64,000 nt of DNA from Phyllobacterium endophyticum (GTDB lineage: Bacteria; Pseudomonadota; Alphaproteobacteria; Rhizobiales; Rhizobiaceae): positions 204,387 to 268,386 of the forward strand of contig NZ_PGGN01000006.1 in NCBI RefSeq assembly GCF_003010935.1, written 5' to 3'. Each line of letters opens with the position of its first letter. The stretch's first letter is position 1. Below are positions 38,356 through 46,128 of the stretch, piece by piece. Position numbers and translations under genes: made by a program. A model generated the notes under the pieces. That model searched no databases. It worked only from the letters and a program-made list of their open reading frames with translations, and was not told where the DNA came from.

Positions 38356-38985
38356 TCAAGCCGAAAAGTATTTGGCAATTTCTGCCAGATCACGAACGAA
38401 CTCGCGCATTTCGGCGCTTGCCTGCTCCCTCTCCCGTATCCGTAAAATATATGATGGGTGGATGGTTACGAGCACCGGGGGCAATCCCTCCGGGTGAAAG
38501 ATCTTTCGGCGATCCTTGGTGATGCGGACGCTATTGCCGACGAGAAAGCCGGCAGCCGTCGCCCCGAGTGCGACGACTATTTTCGGCCTGATCAATTCCA
38601 GTTCGTTTTTCAACCACCACGAACAGATACGAATCTCGGTCGCGTTGGGCTTTGAATGCAGGCGGCGTTTGCCGCGCGGCTCGAACTTGAAATGCTTGAC
38701 GGTATTCGTGACGTAACACCGGTTGCGGTCGATATGTGCCTCTGCCAGTGACTTGTTTAGCACGGCGCCCGCGGGACCGACAAATGGCCGTCCCGCAAGG
38801 TCCTCCTTGTCGCCGGGCTGTTCTCCCACCAGAACGACGTCGGCACGTTGCGGCCCTTCACCGAAAACCGTCTGTGTAGCGTTCCTGTAAAGGTGGCACC
38901 GGGTGCAGTGTTCCGCCTCGGCCTTCAGTTCGCTCAGGCTATCTGCGTGAGATACGTCCTCTTCGTAAAGGTGAGGCTTGTCCAT
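38356..38985 (-). CDS. udgX: UdgX-family uracil-DNA glycosylase
   Basis: A 209-aa family-4-like uracil-DNA glycosylase of the UdgX group. Four Cys (C-T-R-C-H near residue 29 and two later) suggest a [4Fe-4S] cluster. Motif A is G-E-Q-P-G-D-K-E-D, then G-P-A-G-A-V-L. The UdgX-specific loop [10 protein letters not shown] is present, with the His that in Mycobacterium smegmatis UdgX forms a covalent bond with the abasic deoxyribose. The C-terminal motif is T-I-H-P-S-Y. It follows a hypothetical gene in one operon under an EcfG-type promoter, so uracil-DNA trapping or repair under stress is likely. Confidence 0.9.
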   Translation of the reverse strand: MDKPHLYEEDVSHADSLSELKAEAEHCTRCHLYRNATQTVFGEGPQRADVVLVGEQPGDKEDLAGRPFVGPAGAVLNKSLAEAHIDRNRCYVTNTVKHFKFEPRGKRRLHSKPNATEIRICSWWLKNELELIRPKIVVALGATAAGFLVGNSVRITKDRRKIFHPEGLPPVLVTIHPSYILRIREREQASAEMREFVRDLAEIAKYFSA

Positions 38986-39000
38986 GACGCCACCATAAAA

Positions 39001-39315
39001 CTACCTTCTGATGATCTCGTGAAAATCGTCGCGTTGCCCCGGAACGTCCTCTGCTACGACCAGACCAAGCCCCTCGGCGTCGAATACTGCAAACCATTCA
39101 TCCCATTCGACGAGCCGGGGTCTTCCGAGATCGCCTGGACGATCGGCACCCTGGTCGTCATTATCTTCATAGGCATGCTGGCCGAACTGGATCGAGAGCA
39201 CAGGGACATCGTTCCCGATCAGTTCCGAAGTATCGCGAATGGCCGGATAGCCTGATCGGCCCGCCGCCCAGTCCCTGATATCCTGGTGGTCCGTGAGCAG
39301 TCTTGTTTCGGCCAT
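39001..39315 (-). CDS. Conserved hypothetical protein, 104 aa
   Basis: A start at 39315 with AGGAG ahead. The product is acidic and hydrophilic, with T-D-H-Q-D-I-R-D-W-A-A-G-R-S-G-Y-P and a central W-D-E-W-F. Rhizobial relatives are sometimes labelled 1,4-alpha-glucan branching enzyme, which a protein this short cannot be. It is the first gene of the operon with udgX (15 bp apart) and is driven by an EcfG-type promoter. Confidence 0.75.
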   Translation of the reverse strand: MAETRLLTDHQDIRDWAAGRSGYPAIRDTSELIGNDVPVLSIQFGQHAYEDNDDQGADRPGDLGRPRLVEWDEWFAVFDAEGLGLVVAEDVPGQRDDFHEIIRR

Positions 39316-39339
39316 GGTGTTTTCTCCTGTTGGATTTTT

Positions 39340-39364
39340 AACGCGTCAGGCAGATGCCGGTTCC
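39340..39364 (-). promoter_or_regulatory. EcfG-type stress promoter of the udgX operon
   Basis: On the minus strand GGAAC (39364-39360), a 16-base spacer and CGTT (39343-39340) match the general-stress consensus exactly. The -10 ends 24 bases before the start codon at 39315. Confidence 0.75.
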
Positions 39365-39480
39365 AGTCGGACTGGACGCGGTGGATCGGCCGGCTATTAT
39401 TGGGCGGCGGGAACATTTTGCTTCCTGATCGATTCAAACTCAACCAGACTTCGCCCGGTCAACTACGATAGGAACGAACC

Positions 39481-39816
39481 ATGGACAGCGGCATTACCAT
39501 CCAGCCTTACTCCCACCCCGTCACCGTCAGGTTCCACGACGTCGTCATAGCTTCGACGGAGCGGGCATTGGAACTGCTGGAACCCGGCCACAACCCGGTC
39601 CTTTATATCCCCTTCGAGGACATCTACTTCGTGCATCTCGAAAAGACGGATACAAGTACTAAATGCCCCTGGAAGGGAACCGCATCCTACTGGCGGGTGA
39701 GGGGTCAGGGCGAGTCGGCCAAGGACGCCATGTGGGCCTATGAGGATCCGCTTCCCGACATGGGCGCCATCCGTGCGCATGGAGCGTTTGACCCGCAGAA
39801 AGTCACGTTCGAATAA
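39481..39816 (+). CDS. DUF427-domain protein
   Basis: A 111-aa DUF427 (PF04248) protein with the family pattern V-R-F-H-D-V-V-I-A-S-T, Y-I-P-F-E-D, C-P-W-K-G-T-A-S-Y-W and A-W-A-Y-E-D-P. The fold is a small beta-barrel. No function is proven. It precedes a DUF3175 gene by 21 bp. A weak GGAAC-N16-GATT sequence at 39410-39434 may be its promoter. Confidence 0.92.
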   Translation: MDSGITIQPYSHPVTVRFHDVVIASTERALELLEPGHNPVLYIPFEDIYFVHLEKTDTSTKCPWKGTASYWRVRGQGESAKDAMWAYEDPLPDMGAIRAHGAFDPQKVTFE

Positions 39817-39837
39817 TCCGTGATGGAGGGTTTCCCG

Positions 39838-40119
39838 ATGAGGAAACCGAGGAAGAAGTGGTCCCGGGAGGTCACGGAGCACAGTGACGCTCTGGACCTT
39901 GAGCCGCATGTTTTCGAACAGGATGATCCGCATGAGATCGCCAGGTCGTTGAAGCGGTCTGCGGAGCATTCGAATCGGCGCAAATCCAGTCCATATCGCT
40001 CCGCGATGTCGATGCTCACCTTCTATGTCAACCGGGCGGGCCGCAATCTTCCCGAGCAGCAGAAAACCGTCCTTGAGCAGGCTAAGGACGAACTCCGCAA
40101 GGCGTTTGGCCGCGCCTGA
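39838..40119 (+). CDS. DUF3175-domain protein
   Basis: The ATG at 39838 follows GGAGGG by six bases, giving 93 aa. The protein is very basic and has the DUF3175 pattern: W-S-R-E-V-T-E-H-S-D-A-L-D-L, S-L-K-R-S-A-E, S-P-Y-R-S-A-M-S-M-L-T-F-Y and a final helix with K-D-E-L-R-K. No function is known. It forms a pair with DUF427. Confidence 0.88.
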   Translation: MRKPRKKWSREVTEHSDALDLEPHVFEQDDPHEIARSLKRSAEHSNRRKSSPYRSAMSMLTFYVNRAGRNLPEQQKTVLEQAKDELRKAFGRA

Positions 40120-40227
40120 CGACCCCCGGCAATTTCATTCCGCCCATGTGTCTCCTACTGGACATACAATTGCGCTCAACTATAAAGAGAGTACTGTTGT
40201 TGCGCGGTATCGCGGAAGGGTGCTGGA

Positions 40228-40509
40228 ATGGCGCAGAGACTTGATCACAAACTTGAATGCGCCGACTGTGGTACAATCTATCTCGACATACCTGCCGACG
40301 TAACCTCGAGCACCCCGATCCATTGTAGTTCTTGCGGCAACTTTCTCGGTTCGTGGGGCGACCTCGAAATGGACTTCGCCAAACAAGGCGGACAGCATGG
40401 AATTTTTCGCATGGAACAAGGCGTTATTACCCGCGTCGATGACGCTGCCCAGGCCCTGCGTTCGGCGAACGAAAACAAGCCCCCGATGAAATCCGACGAA
40501 ATCGTCTGA
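40228..40509 (+). CDS. Small zinc-ribbon-like protein (first of two paralogues)
   Basis: A 93-aa protein with two C-x-x-C pairs (L-E-C-A-D-C-G near residue 11 and H-C-S-S-C-G near 32), which probably hold one zinc. It then has a W-x-D-L-E-M-D-F-A-K-Q-G-G segment and an acidic C-terminal tail. The same layout is seen in the 70-aa protein at 62443-62655. It could bind nucleic acid or a partner protein. I found no GGAAC-type promoter upstream. Confidence 0.7.
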   Translation: MAQRLDHKLECADCGTIYLDIPADVTSSTPIHCSSCGNFLGSWGDLEMDFAKQGGQHGIFRMEQGVITRVDDAAQALRSANENKPPMKSDEIV

Positions 40510-40512
40510 TCC

Positions 40513-40537
40513 GGAACCAGCCTCAAGCTGAGCAGTT
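40513..40537 (+). promoter_or_regulatory. EcfG-type stress promoter candidate for the GFA gene
   Basis: GGAAC (40513-40517), 16-base spacer, AGTT (40534-40537). It starts just after the stop of the zinc-ribbon gene, 84 bases before the GFA start codon. Confidence 0.5.
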
Positions 40538-40620
40538 GTAGTTCAACTGCTTGGAGGTTGCCGGCAAGCGCAAGCTGCCTGCAACTCCCGGCAAGCACCG
40601 GGCGGAGGTTAGGATCAGAC

Positions 40621-41019
40621 ATGGATCACACTGGCGGCTGTCTTTGCGGACAGATCAGGTTCGAGATCAAAAAGATTCAGCGGACACATCTTTGCCATTG
40701 TGAAATGTGCCGCCGAGCAACGGGCGGGCCCTTTGCCGTATTGAACTGGGTCAAGACCAGCGATCTCACCTGGACCGGTCCATCCCGCCCGGTCGTGCGA
40801 CGATCGTCGCCAATCGGATCGCGCAGCTTCTGCGCGGGCTGCGGCACGCCCATTGCATTGGTCTACGACCGGAATTCCCGTGAGACGGCAATCCATGCCG
40901 GCACTCTCGATCACCCCGAACTTGCCACGCCTGCGTATAATTACCATAACGAGTCGCGGCTTCCGTGGGTGAAATGCGGCGAAGGCCTGCCGAGCCGCCA
41001 AGGCGATGAGGATTGGTAA
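40621..41019 (+). CDS. GFA-family protein (glutathione-dependent formaldehyde-activating type)
   Basis: A 132-aa zinc protein. The metal Cys residues are in G-G-C-L-C-G-Q-I, H-L-C-H-C-E-M-C-R-R and F-C-A-G-C-G-T-P, the full GFA set. The family fold carries glutathione-dependent formaldehyde-activating enzyme and CENP-V; the substrate here is not known. The downstream gene lies 135 bp away under its own promoter. Confidence 0.9.
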   Translation: MDHTGGCLCGQIRFEIKKIQRTHLCHCEMCRRATGGPFAVLNWVKTSDLTWTGPSRPVVRRSSPIGSRSFCAGCGTPIALVYDRNSRETAIHAGTLDHPELATPAYNYHNESRLPWVKCGEGLPSRQGDEDW

Positions 41020-41085
41020 AGGTTCCCCCCTCGCTGCGGGCGAAGAACGGCAGCTTTCGCACAAGACGCTTCTGACCGGGCATGA

Positions 41086-41111
41086 GGAACAACACGACAC
41101 GATCCGGCGTT
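41086..41111 (+). promoter_or_regulatory. EcfG-type stress promoter of the ABM/gamma-glutamylcyclotransferase pair
   Basis: GGAAC (41086-41090), a 17-base spacer and CGTT (41108-41111), an exact match to the general-stress consensus. The -10 ends 42 bases before the start codon at 41154. Confidence 0.72.
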
Positions 41112-41153
41112 TGAACCACTTCCCGTCGACACCAGTCCCTGAGGAGAAACCGG

Positions 41154-41507
41154 ATGACCAAACGACCGACGATTGCCCGCATCTGGCGCGGTCGCACACG
41201 GCCGGAGCGAGCCGATGAGTACGAAGCCTACAATTACGAGGCTGGAATCAAGCCGCTCATCGAGAAGGCGCTGGGCGTTCAGACGCTGCGCGAAGACCGG
41301 GAGAACGAAACGGAGTTCATGACGATCTCCTATTGGGAGGATAAGGAGGCAATGGCGCGGTTCACCGGCGGCGACCCGAACAGCATCCATCATCTTGAGC
41401 GTGATGAAGAGTTTCTGATCGAACTTCCGGACCGGGTACAGGTACTCCGGATACGGTCGAGCCATGGGGTGACCGGCCCGAGCGAGTTCTTTGCAGGATC
41501 CAGATGA
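41154..41507 (+). CDS. ABM-like (dimeric alpha-beta barrel) protein
   Basis: A 117-aa protein with an N-terminal I-A-R-I-W-R-G-R-T strand, a Y-E-A-Y-N-Y-E-A helix and I-S-Y-W-E-D-K-E-A-M-A-R-F-T, the pattern of antibiotic-biosynthesis-monooxygenase-type barrels. Members include haem-degrading enzymes and quinone monooxygenases, but most are uncharacterised. It overlaps the following gene by four bases (ATGA). Confidence 0.8.
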   Translation: MTKRPTIARIWRGRTRPERADEYEAYNYEAGIKPLIEKALGVQTLREDRENETEFMTISYWEDKEAMARFTGGDPNSIHHLERDEEFLIELPDRVQVLRIRSSHGVTGPSEFFAGSR

Positions 41508-41914
41508 GAATATTCGCCTTCGGCACACTCAAGAAAGGCTATGCGCTCCACGACGAGGGATTGAGCGATGCGGAATTTCTCGGAAACTACCGCACTGTCC
41601 AGAGATTTCCCATGCTGATTGCCGGATCGTGGTTCGCACCCATGATGCTGGACGCGCCGGGCAAGGGTCTGCGCGTCAAGGGCGAGCTCTACAATATTGC
41701 TGAAAGCAAACTACCCCTCCTGGACGCGCTGGAATCCGTTGGTTCGCCGGGTCATTTCCGCAAGTCCATACAGGTTTGCCGCGATGACGGCAGCGAGACA
41801 GGATGGGCCTTCGCTTTCCTGAAGTCGCCAGACCTCGCTATTCCGGTACACTCGGGTTATCTCGATGAATATACGGATGGGAGGTTTGTCCCGCCGTGGG
41901 AACGGCAGAAATAA
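41504..41914 (+). CDS. Gamma-glutamylcyclotransferase-like (AIG2-type) protein
   Basis: A 136-aa protein with the family start M-R-I-F-A-F-G-T-L-K-K-G and V-K-G-E-L-Y-N, L-L-D-A-L-E (catalytic Glu) and a late D-E-Y-T-D-G-R-F. Such enzymes split gamma-glutamyl amines or peptides to 5-oxoproline. It is coupled to the ABM-like gene and thus is in the stress set. A terminator follows. Confidence 0.86.
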   Translation: MRIFAFGTLKKGYALHDEGLSDAEFLGNYRTVQRFPMLIAGSWFAPMMLDAPGKGLRVKGELYNIAESKLPLLDALESVGSPGHFRKSIQVCRDDGSETGWAFAFLKSPDLAIPVHSGYLDEYTDGRFVPPWERQK

Positions 41915-41917
41915 GGA

Positions 41918-41944
41918 AAAGCCCGCCACCAAGTGACGGGCTTT
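41918..41944. terminator. Two-way transcription terminator
   Basis: AAAGCCCG at 41918-41925 pairs with CGGGCTTT at 41937-41944, extended by CAC/GTG around a CAA loop. It sits between convergent genes; on the minus strand the stem runs on to TTTTCC, on the plus strand to TTTCA. Confidence 0.75.
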
Positions 41945-41951
41945 CAGTATG

Positions 41952-42149
41952 TCATTTGTTCTTGTGGCTTTGCTGACCGGCTTTCGAGTGCTGCTCCGAG
42001 GAGCCGCCCCGTGTGGATCCGGACCCTTGCTGCGTTCCTTTCGATCCGCCTTCCTGCTGATGCTGACCACCCATCTTCTTGTCGCCGCCCTGCTGGCCGG
42101 ACTTGGACTGCTCCGACGAACCGCCACGATTTTTTTCATTGTTAGCCAT
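41952..42149 (-). CDS. Small Gly/Gln/Ser-rich hydrophilic stress protein, 65 aa
   Basis: The ATG at 42149 follows GGAGG. The product is a disordered, hydrophilic peptide (repeats of G-G-S-S-E-Q, G-Q-Q-G-G-D-K-K and S-K-A-G-Q-Q), with no hydrophobic residues in a core. It looks like stress-induced KGG-type proteins. It has an EcfG-type promoter and a terminator on its other side, so it is a single-gene unit. Confidence 0.75.
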   Translation of the reverse strand: MANNEKNRGGSSEQSKSGQQGGDKKMGGQHQQEGGSKGTQQGSGSTRGGSSEQHSKAGQQSHKNK

Positions 42150-42187
42150 GACTTCCTCCATAGGGTTTCCCTCTCCCTGCCCTTTTC

Positions 42188-42212
42188 AACCCGCGACAAA
42201 GGAGTTTGTTCC
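42188..42212 (-). promoter_or_regulatory. EcfG-type stress promoter of the Gly/Gln-rich gene
   Basis: On the minus strand GGAAC (42212-42208), 16-base spacer, GGTT (42191-42188), 38 bases before the start codon at 42149. Confidence 0.55.
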
Positions 42213-42229
42213 AGGGAGGCGAAATCGTT

Positions 42230-42420
42230 TCAGCTTTGCGACTTCTTCTGCGGCAAACCTTTTGCGGCGAACGTGGCGTCGCCGTCTTTTTTGCTGGAGA
42301 TCACACGCGGGTCGGCACTTGCCACGCCATCATTGTCGGCCGGGACTTTGTTCTTGCAAGTTGGCCCTTGGCGTCGTTCTCGGGTTTGCTCCTGGCCTGG
42401 GCCGGTGGTTTGTCGGGCAT
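42230..42420 (-). pseudogene. Small hydrophilic gene with a probable one-base frameshift
   Basis: An ATG at 42420 with GGAGG ahead opens M-P-D-K-P-P-A-Q-A-R-S-K-P-E-N-D-A-K-G-Q, which stops at 42301. A second frame, shifted so that one added base would join them near 42360-42370, reads N-K-V-P-A-D-N-D-G-V-A-S-A-D-P and on to K-K-S-Q-S at a stop at 42230. Together they make a Lys/Asp/Pro-rich protein of about 63 aa, in keeping with its small hydrophilic neighbours. It is either decayed or mis-sequenced; I do not recognise it. Confidence 0.35.
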
Positions 42421-42513
42421 GAACAGTTCCTCCGCAATGCTCTCACAGAGGATAACCGCGCGGGCTCACGATGGTTGCGCTCCGCCGGCCGGCGTGGCAA
42501 CGCGAGAAAGTGC

Positions 42514-43200
42514 TTAGCCGAATGAGTACCCTGCACCGCGTACGGTGCGTATCGGATCGACGGAGCGGCCGATATTGATCGCCTTGCGCAGGCGCCCGAC
42601 ATGGACGTCCACGGTGCGGTCATCCACATAGATGTCCGCGCCCCAGACATTGTCGAGCAGCTGCCCGCGCGAGAACACTCGGCCGGGCGATTGCATCAGG
42701 AATTCCAGCAGGCGGAATTCGGTCGGTCCAAGCTTCAGCTCGCGTTCCTTGCGGTAGACACGATGTTGCTCGCGGTCGAGCTTGAGATCGCCGAAGCTCA
42801 GCACGTGCGAGAGCAGGCTCGGATTGACCCGGCGCAGCATGGATTTTATGCGGGCAAGCAGTTCGGGCGTCGAGAACGGCTTGACCATGTAGTCGTCTGC
42901 CCCCGTTGCTAGACCACGGACGCGTTCGCTTTCCTCGCCTCGTGCGGTCAGCATGATGATCGGCAGGATTTCGGTCTCGCGCCGTGCTCTGAGCCTGCGG
43001 CATAGTTCAATGCCGGAAAGCCCGGGCAGCATCCAGTCGAGGATCAGCAGATCGGGCACCTTCTCGCGCAGTGCTATTTCAGCTTCATCGCCGCGAGCTA
43101 TCGTATCGACCGTATAGCCTTCAGCTTCAAGATTGTACCGGAGGAGAACGCTTAGGGCCTCCTCGTCTTCGACAACAGTGATTTTGGGAGCTATCGCCAT
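42514..43200 (-). CDS. phoB: Phosphate regulon response regulator PhoB
   Basis: A 228-aa OmpR-family regulator. The receiver has the acidic pocket (V-E-D-E-E near residue 11), the phosphoacceptor Asp in L-I-L-D-W-M-L-P (about 54) and Lys in M-V-K-P-F. The C-terminal winged helix (about 130-228) ends D-D-R-T-V-D-V-H-V-G-R-L-R-K. It is last in the pst-pho operon. Its kinase PhoR is not encoded beside it. Confidence 0.96.
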   Translation of the reverse strand: MAIAPKITVVEDEEALSVLLRYNLEAEGYTVDTIARGDEAEIALREKVPDLLILDWMLPGLSGIELCRRLRARRETEILPIIMLTARGEESERVRGLATGADDYMVKPFSTPELLARIKSMLRRVNPSLLSHVLSFGDLKLDREQHRVYRKERELKLGPTEFRLLEFLMQSPGRVFSRGQLLDNVWGADIYVDDRTVDVHVGRLRKAINIGRSVDPIRTVRGAGYSFG

Positions 43201-43214
43201 TTTGTGCCCTTGAA

Positions 43215-43946
43215 TTAAGATGCGGCTGGTTCATCCACGACGATGGTGTGGGATTGGTCTTCCTTCGGACGCTCTACCGGTAGCTGCGTTCCCGTCACAA
43301 TATAGTAGACTGTCTCTGCTATGTTCGTCGCATGATCACCGATGCGTTCGATATTCTTTGCGCAGAAAAGCAGGTGCGTGCAGGCCGAGATATTGCGCGG
43401 ATCTTCCATCATGTAGGTGAGGAGTTCGCGGAACAATGACGTATAGAGCGCATCGATTTCATCATCGCGCTCGCGCACGATGTTCACTTGGGCGACCGAG
43501 CGGGTCGCATAGGCATCGAGAACGTCCTTCAACTGCGTCAGGGCCAGCTCGGCGATGGTCTGCAGCCCGCGATAGACGGAAATCGTCTGCCGCGTGTCTG
43601 TGACGGCAACCACGCGCTTGGCGATGTTCTTGCCGAGATCGCCGATGCGCTCCAGGTCTGACGAGATGCGAATCGTGCCGATGACTTCACGCAGGTCGAT
43701 CGCCATGGGCTGGCGCTTGCCGATGATCGTAATGGCTTTTTCGTCGATCTCGCGCTGACCGGCGTCAAGAATCAAATCGTCCGAAATCACCCGCTGCGCC
43801 AGGGCATTGTCGGAATTCACCATGGCGGCAACCGCCTGTTCGACCATGCGTTCCGCATGCCCGCCCATTTCGGCGATCTTATGGGTCAGGAATTTCAATT
43901 CTTCGTCGTAGGAGCGGACGGTGTGCTGTGCTGCCTGTTCGGTCAT
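43215..43946 (-). CDS. phoU: Phosphate transport system regulator PhoU
   Basis: A 243-aa PhoU protein: two three-helix bundles with the metal-binding E-x-x-x-D-x-x-x-D-type signatures (D-L-E-R-I-G-D-L-G-K-N and N-I-E-R-I-G-D-H-A-T-N). It mutes PhoR signalling when phosphate is plentiful and limits Pst activity. Between pstB and phoB, 14 and 22 bp apart. Confidence 0.96.
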   Translation of the reverse strand: MTEQAAQHTVRSYDEELKFLTHKIAEMGGHAERMVEQAVAAMVNSDNALAQRVISDDLILDAGQREIDEKAITIIGKRQPMAIDLREVIGTIRISSDLERIGDLGKNIAKRVVAVTDTRQTISVYRGLQTIAELALTQLKDVLDAYATRSVAQVNIVRERDDEIDALYTSLFRELLTYMMEDPRNISACTHLLFCAKNIERIGDHATNIAETVYYIVTGTQLPVERPKEDQSHTIVVDEPAAS

Positions 43947-43968
43947 GGTATCAACCTCTCTCCCGTGA

Positions 43969-44790
43969 TCAGCCGAAGCGTCCGGTAATATAATCCTGCG
44001 TGCGCTTTTCCGTCGGGCTGGTGAACATCATTTCCGTGTCACCGACCTCGACAAGGTTCCCGAGATGGAACATCGCCGTGCGCTGCGACACGCGCGCCGC
44101 CTGCTGCATCGAGTGCGTCACGATCACGATCGTATAGTTTTCGCGCAATTCGTCGATGAGTTCCTCCACCTTGGCAGTGGCGATCGGATCGAGCGCCGAG
44201 CATGGCTCGTCCATCAGGATCACCTCGGGGCTGACGGCAATGGCGCGTGCAATGCAAAGACGCTGCTGCTGTCCGCCGGAAAGTCCCGTGCCAGCCTCAT
44301 GCAGTCGATCCTTGACCTCCTCGAAAAGGCTGGCGCGGCGCAGGCTCTTCTCGACGATCTCATCGAGTTCCTGGCGGTTCTTGGCAAGACCGTGAATGCG
44401 TGGGCCGTATGCCACATTCTCGAATATTGATTTCGGGAAGGGGTTTGGCTTCTGGAACACCATGCCGACGCGGGCACGCAGTTCCACCACATCGATCTTC
44501 GGGTTGTAGATGTCCTCATCGTCAAGAGTGATCAGACCGCCGACCCTGCACCCTTCGATAGTATCGTTCATCCGGTTGAGGCTGCGCAGGAAGGTGGATT
44601 TGCCGCATCCGGATGGGCCGATCAGGGCCGTTACCATCTTCTCCGGTACATCGAGGCTGACGCCGAACAGCGCCTGCTTGTCACCATAGTGTACGGTGAC
44701 GTCCTTGCCCTGCATCTTGATCGCGTTTGCCTGAGCGCTCATTTTATCGTTTACCGCTTTTTCCAGATTCCGTTCCGTCATCAGGTTCAT
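43969..44790 (-). CDS. pstB: Phosphate ABC transporter, ATP-binding protein PstB
   Basis: A 273-aa ATPase. Walker [10 protein letters not shown], signature L-S-G-G-Q-Q-Q-R-L, Walker [13 protein letters not shown] and [10 protein letters not shown] are complete. The start at 44790 follows GGGAG by seven bases; a downstream in-frame ATG (44742) would give a shorter form. Second-last transport gene of the operon. Confidence 0.97.
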   Translation of the reverse strand: MNLMTERNLEKAVNDKMSAQANAIKMQGKDVTVHYGDKQALFGVSLDVPEKMVTALIGPSGCGKSTFLRSLNRMNDTIEGCRVGGLITLDDEDIYNPKIDVVELRARVGMVFQKPNPFPKSIFENVAYGPRIHGLAKNRQELDEIVEKSLRRASLFEEVKDRLHEAGTGLSGGQQQRLCIARAIAVSPEVILMDEPCSALDPIATAKVEELIDELRENYTIVIVTHSMQQAARVSQRTAMFHLGNLVEVGDTEMMFTSPTEKRTQDYITGRFG

Positions 44791-44808
44791 AGATTTTCTC
44801 CCGATCCT

Positions 44809-46128
44809 TTACCAGCGGCGCTCGAAGCGGCGACGCAGAATGATGGCTGTGATGTTCATGACCGCGAGGAAAATCAACAACACGATGATAGCGCCAGATG
44901 TGCGCTCGACAAAGGCGCGTTCTGCCTCGTTGGCCCACATGTAGATCTGAACCGGGAGGGCCGTCGAAGGGTCGAGCGGTGTAACCGGGTTGTTGGCGAC
45001 GAAAGCGACCATGCCGATCAGGAGCAGCGGAGCCGTTTCACCGAGGGCATGTGCCAGACCGATGATCGTTCCCGTCAGAATCCCGGGAGCGGCAAGCGGC
45101 AGGACATGGTGGAAAACCATTTGCGTCTTCGACGCACCGACGCCGAGAGCTGCCGCGCGGATCGACGGCGGAACGGCCCTCAATGCAGCGCGAGTAGCGA
45201 TAATGATCGTCGGCAATGTCATGAGCGTCAGCACCAGGCCGCCAACCAGCGAAGCAGAGCGCGGCATGTGGAAGAAGTTGATGAAGACAGCCAGTCCGAG
45301 AAGCCCGAACACGATGGACGGAACAGCCGCGAGATTGTTGATATTCACCTCGATAATATCCGTCAGCCGGCTCTTCTTGGCATATTCTTCCAGATAGATC
45401 GATGCCGCGACACCGATCGGCAGGGAAAGGCACAGGACTATCAGCATCATGTAAAGCGAACCGATGAGCGCGACGCCGAGGCCCGAGGTTTCGGGTCGAC
45501 TTGATGCGCCATAGGTGAACAGGCCGGTGTTGAAGCGCTGGGCCATGGCGCCTTCGCTCTTGAGCTTGTTCATCCACTCGACCTGGCGGTCCGAAACCTT
45601 GCGCCGCTCCTGATCGACACCGAGATCGATCTGGCCCTTGAAGGCAGAATCGATATCTGCACCAGTCAGGACCCAGACATCCTGCGTCGTGCCGATCAGC
45701 GAAGGATTTCCGGCGACAAGTTCGCGCAATTGCCCGCGTACGCCTTCCGAAAACAGCTTGCCGAGTTCCCGCATCGCAGGCTTGTCCGTCGTTGGAACGC
45801 CCAGTTTTTCCGCCAGGGCGTTGCGCGCCAGGATCGGGTAATTGGCAGTCAGCAGCACATTCGGATCGCTCGCCCGCTTGTTGTCCGGGTCGATGATCTT
45901 CGGATCGAGGTTGATCGCGAGCCTGACCTCCGTCTGCCAGAAGGCGGTATAGCCATTGGAGAAAACGGAAAACAGCAATGCTAAAAGGAAGAAAATGCCG
46001 ATGGCGATAGCCGTGATGCCGTAGAGCTTGAATCGGCGTTCGGCAGCGTAGCGGCGCTTGAGCCCGATATCGCGGCGCGCGGGGCGTGCGGATGCGGGTG
46101 CAGCAGGATTAAGTGCTATATCGGTCAT
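44809..46128 (-). CDS. pstA: Phosphate ABC transporter, permease PstA
   Basis: A 439-aa permease with a long N-terminal periplasmic insertion (about residues 65-190) before the six-helix core; E. coli PstA is about 296 aa. This long form is usual in rhizobia. The ABC-binding loop A-A-L-G-V-G-A-S-K-T is intact. Its ATG overlaps the pstC stop by four bases. Confidence 0.95.
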   Translation of the reverse strand: MTDIALNPAAPASARPARRDIGLKRRYAAERRFKLYGITAIAIGIFFLLALLFSVFSNGYTAFWQTEVRLAINLDPKIIDPDNKRASDPNVLLTANYPILARNALAEKLGVPTTDKPAMRELGKLFSEGVRGQLRELVAGNPSLIGTTQDVWVLTGADIDSAFKGQIDLGVDQERRKVSDRQVEWMNKLKSEGAMAQRFNTGLFTYGASSRPETSGLGVALIGSLYMMLIVLCLSLPIGVAASIYLEEYAKKSRLTDIIEVNINNLAAVPSIVFGLLGLAVFINFFHMPRSASLVGGLVLTLMTLPTIIIATRAALRAVPPSIRAAALGVGASKTQMVFHHVLPLAAPGILTGTIIGLAHALGETAPLLLIGMVAFVANNPVTPLDPSTALPVQIYMWANEAERAFVERTSGAIIVLLIFLAVMNITAIILRRRFERRW

